In this document: positions 44,924 to 53,144 of the stretch, one piece after another
Layout of the letters: every line of letters starts with the position of its first letter
Position numbering within the stretch: position 1 is the stretch's first letter
DNA from: Lachnospiraceae bacterium
Lineage (GTDB): Bacteria; Bacillota; Clostridia; Lachnospirales; Lachnospiraceae
Reading direction: 5' to 3'
Assembly (NCBI GenBank): GCA_015056945.1
Contig: SVFH01000001.1
Span: forward strand, 1-64,000
Length of the DNA stretch: 64,000 bases
Notes under the pieces: model-generated
The model's database searches: none
Told to the model about the DNA's origin: nothing
What the model saw: only the letters and a program-made list of their open reading frames with translations
Translations under genes and position numbers: made by a program

Positions 44924-46609
44924 ATGAAATATTTGATAATTATACTTGCGGTTTTGTTTTTTTACATTTGTCTTTATGCTTACGGTGTCTTTGGAGAAAA
45001 GAGAAAAGAAAAGCTTTTTAAGTATCGTCTGCGTAAAGAATATGGTTCCGTACAATACAAGGAGTATAGTGAAGACAGAAAGAACTCTTTAAAAGGGTAT
45101 TTTAATAAACATATTGATGAAGTATCACTGGTAGATGATATTTCATGGAATGATATTGACGGTGAACGTCTTTTTCAAAGACTGAATTATTGTTACTCTT
45201 CAATAGGAGAAGAATATTTATATTACAGACTCAGACATCTGAAGTTTTCGGTTACCGAAGAAGAACGGTCTGACATTGAAGAACGGCTTTTGGCAATTGA
45301 TTCGGATGAAAAGGAACGACTTCAGGTTCAGTTTATGTTTGCCAAGCTTGGCAGATGCGGCAAATATTCTATTTTTCAGTATATCGACTGGTTGAATCAG
45401 ATAAAAAAGAAGCCGGTAATTATTTATTGGTTGTGTCTTCTTGTTTATCCGGCTTGCTTTGCTTTGTTTAGTATTGAGCCGTCTTTGGGAGTACTTTCGC
45501 TTGCAGTTGTCATTTCTGCAAGAATTTTATTGCATGTTAAAGAGAGAAAAGAGATTGAACCTTATATTTTGAGTTTGGCTTACCTGATTCGCACATTACA
45601 GTTTGCGGATAAAATTTCAAAAAATTCATTTATGCAGAAAGTCTGGCCGCAAAAAACGTCACGTATTAAAGAATTGCGGAAACAATTAAAGGGAATATCG
45701 TCTTTCCATATGATTTTTTTGCAAAACAGCGGTGAATCCTTGTGGGATGGTATTATGATTTATCTGAATTCACTAACCGGATTTGATATGATTGCTTTTT
45801 ACGGTATGTTGAAAATAGTGGAAAAGTATAAAGAAGAAATGGATGAAATGATTTCTCTTCTCGGACAGATGGAAGCTGACATCAGTATTGCTTCTTTCAG
45901 AAAATCTTTACCGCATTATTGTGTGCCGGAATTTTGTTCCGAATTATCGATGCGAATCGATGAAGCAATTCATCCGATGATAATCGATCCTGTTTCTAAT
46001 TCTTTTGCTGTTCATAAAGGGATGCTTCTTACAGGTTCTAATGCATCGGGTAAATCTACCTTCTTAAAAACGGTTGAAATAGCTGCAATTCTTGCACAGA
46101 CAATACAAACAGTACCGGCTAAAAGCTATTGTGCACCTTTCTTTCGTGTCTATTCATCTATGTCGCTTCGCGACAGCCTGTTAGAGAAAGAAAGTTATTA
46201 TATTGTCGAAATTAAAGCAATTAAGCGTATTTTAGATGCATTGAATAAATCTGAAATACCGGTTCTTTGCTTTGTGGATGAAGTTTTGCGCGGAACAAAT
46301 ACAATAGAACGTATTTCAGCAGCTTCTGAGATTTTGCGTGAATTCTCACTTTCTCCTGTGATGTGTTTTGCTGCGACACATGATATTGAATTAACAAAGA
46401 TTCTTGCTGACATATACGATAATTATCATTTTGAAGAACTTGTTACGAATGAAGATGTTTCCTTCCCGTATAAATTGTTAGAGGGACCGGCGCAAACAAG
46501 AAATGCAATTAAGTTGCTTCAATTGATGAGTTATCCTGAACGAATTATAGAAAAAGCGGAGAATAGAGCACTATCTTTGCTTGCAAAAAAGGTGGATTTA
46601 GATGGATAA
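44924..46609 (+). CDS. Membrane-anchored MutS-like ATPase
   Basis: The last 200 residues are a MutS-type ABC ATPase domain: Walker A GSNASGKST (about 371-379), SMSLRDSLLEKESYY, Walker B CFVDEVLRGTNTIER, and ATHD. The N-terminus has a membrane segment (about 1-20), with two more about residues 160-205. There is no mismatch-recognition domain. At 561 residues it matches a group of TM-bearing MutS homologues of unknown role; it is not expected to do canonical mismatch repair. The stop overlaps rnhA by 8 nt. Confidence 0.85.
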   Translation: MKYLIIILAVLFFYICLYAYGVFGEKRKEKLFKYRLRKEYGSVQYKEYSEDRKNSLKGYFNKHIDEVSLVDDISWNDIDGERLFQRLNYCYSSIGEEYLYYRLRHLKFSVTEEERSDIEERLLAIDSDEKERLQVQFMFAKLGRCGKYSIFQYIDWLNQIKKKPVIIYWLCLLVYPACFALFSIEPSLGVLSLAVVISARILLHVKERKEIEPYILSLAYLIRTLQFADKISKNSFMQKVWPQKTSRIKELRKQLKGISSFHMIFLQNSGESLWDGIMIYLNSLTGFDMIAFYGMLKIVEKYKEEMDEMISLLGQMEADISIASFRKSLPHYCVPEFCSELSMRIDEAIHPMIIDPVSNSFAVHKGMLLTGSNASGKSTFLKTVEIAAILAQTIQTVPAKSYCAPFFRVYSSMSLRDSLLEKESYYIVEIKAIKRILDALNKSEIPVLCFVDEVLRGTNTIERISAASEILREFSLSPVMCFAATHDIELTKILADIYDNYHFEELVTNEDVSFPYKLLEGPAQTRNAIKLLQLMSYPERIIEKAENRALSLLAKKVDLDG

Positions 46610-47096
46610 ACTGATGAAAGTAGATTTGTTTTCCGACGGTTCGGCCAAGGGGAATCCAAACGGACCGGGAGGATATGGTAGTATTTTACATTTTCGTGAT
46701 GCGAAAGGAATGCTTCATGAAAGAGAGTTTTCGGGCGGATATAAGCTTACAACTAATAACAGAATGGAGTTGATGGGTGTAATTGTTGCTTTGGAAGCTT
46801 TGGTGAAACCATGTGAAGTGCGCGTGGTGTCTGATTCGAAATATTTGACAGATGCTTTTAATGCGGGCTGGATGGATTCATGGTTGCGTAATCAATGGAA
46901 GACAGCTGCAAAAAAGCCTGTTAAAAACGTAGATTTGTGGAAGCGCCTGTTAGAAGCCATGAAACCGCATAAGGTTACATTTGTATGGGTGAAAGGTCAT
47001 GCCGGACATCCTGAAAATGAGCGTTGTGACAGGCTTGCTTGTGCAGCTGCAGAAGGTGATGTCCTTCTTGACGATACTGTAGAAGAAATGATATGA
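46602..47096 (+). CDS. rnhA: Ribonuclease HI
   Basis: RNase HI cuts the RNA strand of RNA-DNA hybrids. The 164-residue protein has the DEDD set: LFSDGSAKGNPNGPGGYG (Asp), NNRMELMGV (Glu), VVSDSKYLT (Asp) and the ERCDRLA aspartate with the preceding VKGHAGHPEN loop. It starts with ATGGATAA overlapping the MutS-like gene. The genome also encodes RNase HII at 6145-6912. Confidence 0.96.
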   Translation: MDKLMKVDLFSDGSAKGNPNGPGGYGSILHFRDAKGMLHEREFSGGYKLTTNNRMELMGVIVALEALVKPCEVRVVSDSKYLTDAFNAGWMDSWLRNQWKTAAKKPVKNVDLWKRLLEAMKPHKVTFVWVKGHAGHPENERCDRLACAAAEGDVLLDDTVEEMI

Positions 47097-47125
47097 TTTA
47101 ACCGATTAGAAAAGAGGAGATAGAT

Positions 47126-47293
47126 ATGACAGTTTCATTTATCAATACATTATTATCCTATTTACTTGTTTTGATTGTATTTGTTGCAGCGATTGCTGTT
47201 GCTGTTTGCATCGGTGTATTTTGTGCTAAGCTGATTGCCAAATCCAAAGAGAAAAAAGCAGTTACGGAAGCGACAGAGGACGCAACAGAGTAA
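47126..47293 (+). CDS. 55-residue single-pass membrane protein
   Basis: A short frame with a good AGAGGAG site encodes a protein with one strongly hydrophobic helix (about 8-34, LLSYLLVLIVFVAAIAVAV followed by CIGVFCAKL), then a charged tail (KSKEKKAVTEATEDATE). The topology and small size resemble membrane adaptor or OadG-like peptides, but I cannot assign a family. It sits 29 nt after rnhA and 11 nt before the WYL regulator, so it is probably co-transcribed. Confidence 0.7.
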   Translation: MTVSFINTLLSYLLVLIVFVAAIAVAVCIGVFCAKLIAKSKEKKAVTEATEDATE

Positions 47294-47304
47294 AGGGGTA
47301 GTTT

Positions 47305-48300
47305 ATGCCTAAATCAGAAAATCAAAAAAGAAAGTTATTAGTTCTCTTAAAGCTTTTATATGAACAAAGTGATGAATTACATCCTTTGTCCATGAAAATG
47401 ATTTTGGAAAGTCTTGAAAAAGAGAATATTACGGCTGAGCGTAAAAGCATTTACAGTGATATGGAAGTGTTGCGTGATTGCGGTTATGACATAGAACTGC
47501 TTGGTGGTAAAAATGGCGGTTATTATCTTGCTTCGCGGGAATTTGAGCTTGCGGAGCTTAAGGTGTTGGTTGATGCAGTTTGTGCATCTCGATTTATTAC
47601 AGAGAAAAAATCCAGAGAATTGATTCGTAAAATTACCAGCCTTGCCGGTAAGCATGATGCAAATCGCCTGAAACGTGAAGTTTATGTTGTGAATCGGATT
47701 AAATCTGAGAATGAGAGTATTTTGTACAATGTCGATGAGATTCATCATGCGATTGCGACAAATCATCAGATTATGTTTCAATATTTGGAATACAGGGTTA
47801 ACAAAACCGAAAATTTTCGTAAAGGCGGCGCTTTGTACGAAGTAAGCCCTATTGCGCTTACGTGGAATGAAGAAAAATATTATTTGATTGCCTTTGATAC
47901 TTCTGCAGGTATGATGAAGCATTATCGGGTTGACCGAATGAAAAATATTTTTCTTTCTGAAAAGAAATGTGATACGGGGAATTATGAAAATGAATTTGAC
48001 TTAGCTTCTTACTGTAATAAAACTTTCGGAATGTTTTCCGGTGAAGAGGAACTTGTGACAATTTCTTTTCCGAATTCTCTTATTGGTGTCGTGCTTGACC
48101 GTTTTGGAAAAGATATATCAATGCATCCTGAAGGAGATGCACGCTTCCGAGTATCTATCCGTGTTCAGGTTAGCGGTCAGTTTTTTGGCTGGATCACAGG
48201 ATTAGGCCCTGAAGTGAAGATTATTTCTCCGTCTAAAGTAGTCAGGGATTATGTTCATTTCCTTCAGAAGGTAGCAACGCAGTATTCAAGTATAGACTGA
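47305..48300 (+). CDS. WYL-domain transcriptional regulator
   Basis: The 331-residue protein has an N-terminal winged-helix domain (about 1-75; KSIYSDMEVLRDCGYDI is the recognition part), a WYL domain (about 140-215; YEVSPIALTWNEEKYYLIAF) and a C-terminal WCX extension. WYL regulators sense ligands such as single-stranded DNA or nucleotides. It lies 8 nt before nrdD, which suggests, without proof, a role in nucleotide supply. Confidence 0.9.
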   Translation: MPKSENQKRKLLVLLKLLYEQSDELHPLSMKMILESLEKENITAERKSIYSDMEVLRDCGYDIELLGGKNGGYYLASREFELAELKVLVDAVCASRFITEKKSRELIRKITSLAGKHDANRLKREVYVVNRIKSENESILYNVDEIHHAIATNHQIMFQYLEYRVNKTENFRKGGALYEVSPIALTWNEEKYYLIAFDTSAGMMKHYRVDRMKNIFLSEKKCDTGNYENEFDLASYCNKTFGMFSGEEELVTISFPNSLIGVVLDRFGKDISMHPEGDARFRVSIRVQVSGQFFGWITGLGPEVKIISPSKVVRDYVHFLQKVATQYSSID

Positions 48301-48308
48301 GGTTAGAT

Positions 48309-50471
48309 ATGGATAAAATAAACTTTGGAGAACTTTACAAACCCCAAAAAGACGTTTTTGTTGTAAAAAAAGATGGCAGCAAAGAAAAGTTTAATGTTCA
48401 GAAAGTTATCGATGCTGTTGATAAATCCGCATATAGAGCGCTTACCAAATTTAATGAAAATGAGAAAAGAGCAATATGCGAGAGCGTCATTACCAGAATT
48501 GATGAAATGGGGGAAGTGGCAGTCCCTATTAAAATGATGCATAATATCGTTGAGCTTGCACTTGAAGAAATCAAGCCGATTGTAGCGAAAAGTTATCGTG
48601 ATTATCGTAATTACAAACAAGATTTTGTCCGTATGCTTGATGATGTATACAAAAAAAGCCAATCGATTATGTATATCGGAGATAAAGAGAACTCGAATAC
48701 GGATTCTGCATTGGTTTCGACTAAAAGAAGTCTTATTTTTAATCAATTAAATAAAGAGTTATATCAGAAATTTTTTATGACAACGGAAGAAATTCAGGCC
48801 TGCAGGGATGGATATATATATGTACATGATATGTCTGCCAGACGGGATACCATGAATTGTTGTCTTTTTGATGTTGCGAATGTTTTACGCGGCGGTTTTG
48901 AAATGGGTAATATTTTTTACAATGAGCCCAAGACACTAGATACTGCTTTTGATGTTATCGGTGATATTGTTTTAAGTGCCGCAAGTCAACAATATGGTGG
49001 ATTTACTGTGCCTGAGGTGGACAAGATATTAAAGCCCTATGCCGAAAAATCTTATCAAAGATATATTGATAAATATCAGTCTCTTGGCATTGACACTGAT
49101 TTGGCGCAGAAGACTGCAATGGAAGATGTCAGACGTGAGTTTGAACAGGGATTCCAGGGATGGGAATATAAATTCAATACGGTTGCTAGTAGCAGAGGAG
49201 ATTATCCTTTTATCACAGTGACCGCTGGGCTTGGCACATCATGTTTCGAGAAAATGGCCACGATTAGCATGTTGAAGGTGAGACAAAGAGGACAGGGGCG
49301 CCCGGAGTGTCGTAAACCGGTGTTGTTTCCCAAAATTGTTTTTTTGTATGATGAAGAATTACATGGTCCCGGCAAGGAACTTGAAGAAGTGTTTGAAACC
49401 GGTGTTGAATGTTCTGCCAGAAGTATGTATCCGGACTGGCTAAGCTTGAGCGGCAAAGGTTATGTTGCCGGTATCTACAAACGTTATCACAAAGCAATAT
49501 CCCCGATGGGATGCAGAGCTTTTTTATCTCCGTGGTATGAGCGCGGTGGAATGACACCGGCCGATGATGAAGATGTTCCTGTTTTTGTTGGTAGATTCAA
49601 TATTGGTGCAGTTTCTCTTCATCTTCCAATGATTTATGCTCGTGCAAAGCATGAGAGCCGTGATTTCTATGAGGTACTTACGTATTATCTCGAGTTGATT
49701 CGTCAGCTTCATATACGTACGTATGCATATTTAGGTGAAATGCGGGCTTCTACCAATCCCCTTGCGTATTGTGAGGGTGGATTCTTAGGCGGAACGCTTT
49801 CTCTTACAGATAAAATTAAACCACTGTTAAAATCAGCTACGGCATCATTTGGAATTACAGCATTAAATGAGCTTCAAATGCTTCACAACGGAAAATCTCT
49901 TGTGGAGGATGGTAAATTTGCTGTTGAAGTGATGGAATTTATCAATGAAAAAGTAAACAGATTCAAAGAAGAAGATGGAAATCTTTATGCGATTTACGGA
50001 ACACCTGCAGAAAGTCTGTGCGGTTTACAGGTGAAACAGTTCCGTAAAAAATACGGTATTGTAGAAGGTGTATCGGATCGTGAATATGTCTCGAACAGTT
50101 TTCATTGTCATGTTACAGAGGATATTTCACCGATTGAAAAACAGGATTTTGAAGCAAGGTTTTGGGATTTGTGTAACGGCGGAAAAATCCAATATGTACG
50201 TTATCCGATTGATTACAATCTGGATGCCATTAAAACATTAATCAGACGTGCCATGCAGCTGGGCTTTTATGAAGGGCTGAATATGTCGCTTGCTTATTGC
50301 GATGATTGCGGACATCAGGAACTTGAAATGGATGTATGTCCGAAATGCGGTAGTTATAATCTTACAAAAATTGACCGGATGAATGGCTATTTATCATATT
50401 CACGTGTACATGGTGATACACGTTTAAACGCAGCCAAAATGGCAGAAATTGCGGAACGTAAATCCATGTAG
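48309..50471 (+). CDS. nrdD: Anaerobic ribonucleoside-triphosphate reductase
   Basis: The class III reductase makes dNTPs without oxygen using a glycyl radical. The 720 residues open with an ATP-cone (about 14-100; KKDGSKEKFNVQKVIDAV) for allosteric control, then the ten-stranded barrel (TVTAGLGTSCFEKMATI, RSMYPDWLSLSGKG), a zinc site of two CxxC pairs (about 664-680) and the glycyl-radical motif RMNGY (Gly about 693) near the C-terminus. The activase gene nrdG follows after 20 nt. Confidence 0.98.
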   Translation: MDKINFGELYKPQKDVFVVKKDGSKEKFNVQKVIDAVDKSAYRALTKFNENEKRAICESVITRIDEMGEVAVPIKMMHNIVELALEEIKPIVAKSYRDYRNYKQDFVRMLDDVYKKSQSIMYIGDKENSNTDSALVSTKRSLIFNQLNKELYQKFFMTTEEIQACRDGYIYVHDMSARRDTMNCCLFDVANVLRGGFEMGNIFYNEPKTLDTAFDVIGDIVLSAASQQYGGFTVPEVDKILKPYAEKSYQRYIDKYQSLGIDTDLAQKTAMEDVRREFEQGFQGWEYKFNTVASSRGDYPFITVTAGLGTSCFEKMATISMLKVRQRGQGRPECRKPVLFPKIVFLYDEELHGPGKELEEVFETGVECSARSMYPDWLSLSGKGYVAGIYKRYHKAISPMGCRAFLSPWYERGGMTPADDEDVPVFVGRFNIGAVSLHLPMIYARAKHESRDFYEVLTYYLELIRQLHIRTYAYLGEMRASTNPLAYCEGGFLGGTLSLTDKIKPLLKSATASFGITALNELQMLHNGKSLVEDGKFAVEVMEFINEKVNRFKEEDGNLYAIYGTPAESLCGLQVKQFRKKYGIVEGVSDREYVSNSFHCHVTEDISPIEKQDFEARFWDLCNGGKIQYVRYPIDYNLDAIKTLIRRAMQLGFYEGLNMSLAYCDDCGHQELEMDVCPKCGSYNLTKIDRMNGYLSYSRVHGDTRLNAAKMAEIAERKSM

Positions 50472-50491
50472 TATGCAGAAAGGAGTGTCCT

Positions 50492-51052
50492 TTGCGTTAC
50501 CATAATATCACTAAAGATGATATGAAAAACGGAGATGGTTTGCGTGTTGTTCTCTGGGTTTCGGGATGTTCTCACTGCTGTAAAGATTGTCACAATCCTG
50601 TTACATGGGATGCAAACAGCGGTGTATTATTTACACAGGAGACGAAGGACGAAGTATATGAACAATTAGCAAAAGAATATATTTCAGGAATTACATTTTC
50701 CGGCGGAGATCCTATGTTTTATCCGAACAGAAAGGAGATTACTGCATTTGCCAGAGAAATCAAAAATGATTTTCCCGAAAAGACGATTTGGCTATATACC
50801 GGTTTTTTATGGGAAGAAATTTGTGATGAGGACATTATGCAGTATGCGGATGTTTGCGTTGACGGTCCATTTGTTGCAGAGCAGAAAGATACGCTTCTGA
50901 TGTGGAAAGGAAGCAAAAACCAGCGTGTAATTGATGTGAAAGAGACGCGAAAAAGAGGCGAGGTCGTTTTGCATTGTGCAGACTATGCACCTTATCGTGA
51001 ACTTCAGACCGATACCTCAAAAAATATTTTGACCGGAGGGTTAGATTCATAA
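50492..51052 (+). CDS. nrdG: Anaerobic ribonucleotide reductase activating protein
   Basis: NrdG is the radical-SAM activase of NrdD. The cluster motif CSHCCKDC (CxxxCxxC) near residues 26-33 and the FSGGDPM SAM-binding motif are present in 186 residues. Translation starts at TTG (50492), 6 nt after AGGAG; no ATG is suitably placed. Its stop overlaps the dut start (TAATG). Confidence 0.95.
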   Translation: MRYHNITKDDMKNGDGLRVVLWVSGCSHCCKDCHNPVTWDANSGVLFTQETKDEVYEQLAKEYISGITFSGGDPMFYPNRKEITAFAREIKNDFPEKTIWLYTGFLWEEICDEDIMQYADVCVDGPFVAEQKDTLLMWKGSKNQRVIDVKETRKRGEVVLHCADYAPYRELQTDTSKNILTGGLDS

Positions 51053-51483
51053 TGGAAATTTTAATTAAATATTTTGATGATGAAATTGATAAACTTTGTT
51101 ATGTAGAGGGAAAATCAGATTGGATTGATTTGCGCGCAGCCAAAGAAGTTGTGTTAAAAAAGGGAGAATTTGCATTGATTCCTCTCGGAGTCGGCATGAA
51201 GTTGCCGCAAGGATATGAAGCGCATGTTGTGCCGCGTTCCTCTACGTTTAAAAATTTCGGGATTATCCAGACAAATCATCAGGGTGTGATTGATTCCTCT
51301 TATTGTGGGGATGATGACCAGTGGTTTATGCCTGTTCTTGCTGTCAGAGACACAAAAATTTGCAAAAATGACAGAATCTGCCAGTTCAGGATTATGGAGA
51401 ATCAGCCGAAATTGACCTTTGTCCAAACAGATGTACTCGGTGAAGTAAATCGTGGCGGACATGGTAGTACCGGTAAACAATAG
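51052..51483 (+). CDS. dut: dUTP diphosphatase
   Basis: Dut hydrolyses dUTP to dUMP, keeping uracil out of DNA and supplying thymidylate. The 143-residue trimeric-type enzyme shows motif 2 VPRSSTF, motif 3 [14 protein letters not shown], motif 4 DRICQFRI and the glycine-rich motif 5 RGGHGSTG at the C-terminus. It is translationally coupled to nrdG, so nrdD-nrdG-dut act as one nucleotide unit. Confidence 0.93.
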   Translation: MEILIKYFDDEIDKLCYVEGKSDWIDLRAAKEVVLKKGEFALIPLGVGMKLPQGYEAHVVPRSSTFKNFGIIQTNHQGVIDSSYCGDDDQWFMPVLAVRDTKICKNDRICQFRIMENQPKLTFVQTDVLGEVNRGGHGSTGKQ

Positions 51484-51559
51484 ATTCCTGTGAATCTTTT
51501 GTGAATATAGTTTTATGTAACCAAAAAATATTGTATATTACAAAATGGAGGATTTAGTT

Positions 51560-51997
51560 ATGAACAAAAAGTTTGGTGTTTCTGTAGGTTTATTAAGTGC
51601 AATTGTTTTCTTTGCCGGATATTCAAGTTGGTTATCCTGCGTACTTTTGCTTATTGCAATTCTTGCATTTGCTTCTGATGACGTAACATTAAAAACCAAT
51701 GCACTTTCCGCAACAGTATTATCATTTGTTATTTCAATTATTCAGATTGTGTTAAGATTTTTCTCTAATACATATATGAAGCTTATGAACACACTTGCAG
51801 AAGCATTTATTGATGTCGAAGTGGCTTACAATGTGATTGACTTTATTCGTGATGTTAATTTTGCAGATTTTCTGATTGGATTTATCGATGTGGTTTATTT
51901 TATTGTAACAATCATTTTTATGATAAAAGCAGTAAAAGGATCTGTTGTGAAGGTTCCGGTTATTACATCTAAAATCAGCAAGCATATCGATGCTTAA
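51560..51997 (+). CDS. Small membrane protein, unknown function
   Basis: The 145-residue protein has four hydrophobic stretches (about 5-18, 21-38, 46-67 and 105-124) joined by short loops, resembling DUF-type tetraspan proteins. I start at 51560, 9 nt after GGAGG; an ATG 15 nt upstream contains that site. A hairpin follows. I see no family motif. Confidence 0.7.
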   Translation: MNKKFGVSVGLLSAIVFFAGYSSWLSCVLLLIAILAFASDDVTLKTNALSATVLSFVISIIQIVLRFFSNTYMKLMNTLAEAFIDVEVAYNVIDFIRDVNFADFLIGFIDVVYFIVTIIFMIKAVKGSVVKVPVITSKISKHIDA

Positions 51998-52029
51998 TCA
52001 AAATTAAATTTATTATTTCACATGTTTAC

Positions 52030-52066
52030 AAAAGACACTGTGCCGTTTGACGGTATAGTGTCTTTT
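52030..52066 (+). terminator. Terminator-like hairpin before the ABC transporter
   Basis: AAAAGACACT/AGTGTCTTTT is a perfect 10-bp arm pair; the centre can form a second CCGT/ACGG stem. Four T follow. It lies 22 nt upstream of the ABC gene start. Confidence 0.7.
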
Positions 52067-52087
52067 AAAGGAAAGGAGCTATATAAG

Positions 52088-53143
52088 ATGATTGAAGTTT
52101 CAAATCTTACAAAAAAATACGGAGATCATACAGCCTTGGATTCTGTCAGCTTTAAAGTTGAAAAAGGGCATATTTACGGCTTGCTTGGTCCGAACGGGGC
52201 CGGTAAGTCAACTACAATGAATATATTGACAGGATATATTGCACCATCTGAGGGAAGTGTGATTATCAATGGATTTGATATGGGATTAAAACCGCATAAG
52301 GCGAAAGCGTGTATTGGGTATTTGCCTGAAATACCGCCTCTTTATCCCGATATGAATGTATATGAATATTTATACTTTGCATCTTCAATCAAAAAAGTTC
52401 CCGCATCTAAGAGAAAAGATGAAGTTGCGCGCGTTATGGCGCTTACTAATATTGATACAGTACAAAAAAGATTGATCAAAAATCTTTCAAAAGGTTTCAA
52501 ACAACGTGTTGGAATTGCTCAGGCTTTACTTGGAGAACCAGAAATTATCATTCTGGATGAGCCGACGGTAGGTCTTGATCCGGAACAGATTATTGAAATC
52601 AGATCTTTGATTTCAAACCTGAAGGAGAAGCATACGGTTATTTTGAGCTCTCATATTTTATCAGAGATCAGTGCTGTATGCGATGAAGTATTGATGATTG
52701 CCAAAGGTAAAGTGGTTGCACTTGATACGACTGATAATATTTTGAAAATGAGTAAAAAGAGCCAGAAACTTGAACTTTTGTTAAAAGGTACTCAGGAACA
52801 GGTTGAAGAAGTTTTCGCAAAACTTTCCTTGATTGAAAGTTATACGTTTATTGAAGAGGCAGACGGTAGATGTAAGTTTGAAATTATTGCGGTGGAAAGC
52901 AAAGAGGATATCAGGGAAGAATTGTCCTTTGCATTATTTGATGCTAAAATATTGATTTTGGAAATGCGATCCACGCTCGCTTCTCTGGAAGATATTTATC
53001 TTGAAATTTTGCAGAGCTGTGTAGACGAGAAGGACGAAATATCTGAAAACGATGATGAAATTTCTGTTGAAGAGATGAGTTCTGATTCAAGTGACTTCGA
53101 ATCAGAAAATGATAATCCTGTAGATGAGAAGGAGGAAGCGTAA
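52088..53143 (+). CDS. ABC transporter ATP-binding protein, GldA-like
   Basis: The 351 residues contain Walker A GPNGAGKST (34-42), signature LSKGFKQRVGIAQ (about 134), Walker B IIILDEP, and the H-switch SSHI. The family is the ABC-2 type exporter ATPase. An unusual acidic tail (about residues 310-351, rich in Asp, Glu and Ser) has been added at the C-terminus. I start at 52088 (AAAGGAG site). The partner permease begins 1 nt after the stop. Confidence 0.93.
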   Translation: MIEVSNLTKKYGDHTALDSVSFKVEKGHIYGLLGPNGAGKSTTMNILTGYIAPSEGSVIINGFDMGLKPHKAKACIGYLPEIPPLYPDMNVYEYLYFASSIKKVPASKRKDEVARVMALTNIDTVQKRLIKNLSKGFKQRVGIAQALLGEPEIIILDEPTVGLDPEQIIEIRSLISNLKEKHTVILSSHILSEISAVCDEVLMIAKGKVVALDTTDNILKMSKKSQKLELLLKGTQEQVEEVFAKLSLIESYTFIEEADGRCKFEIIAVESKEDIREELSFALFDAKILILEMRSTLASLEDIYLEILQSCVDEKDEISENDDEISVEEMSSDSSDFESENDNPVDEKEEA

Positions 53144-53144
53144 A

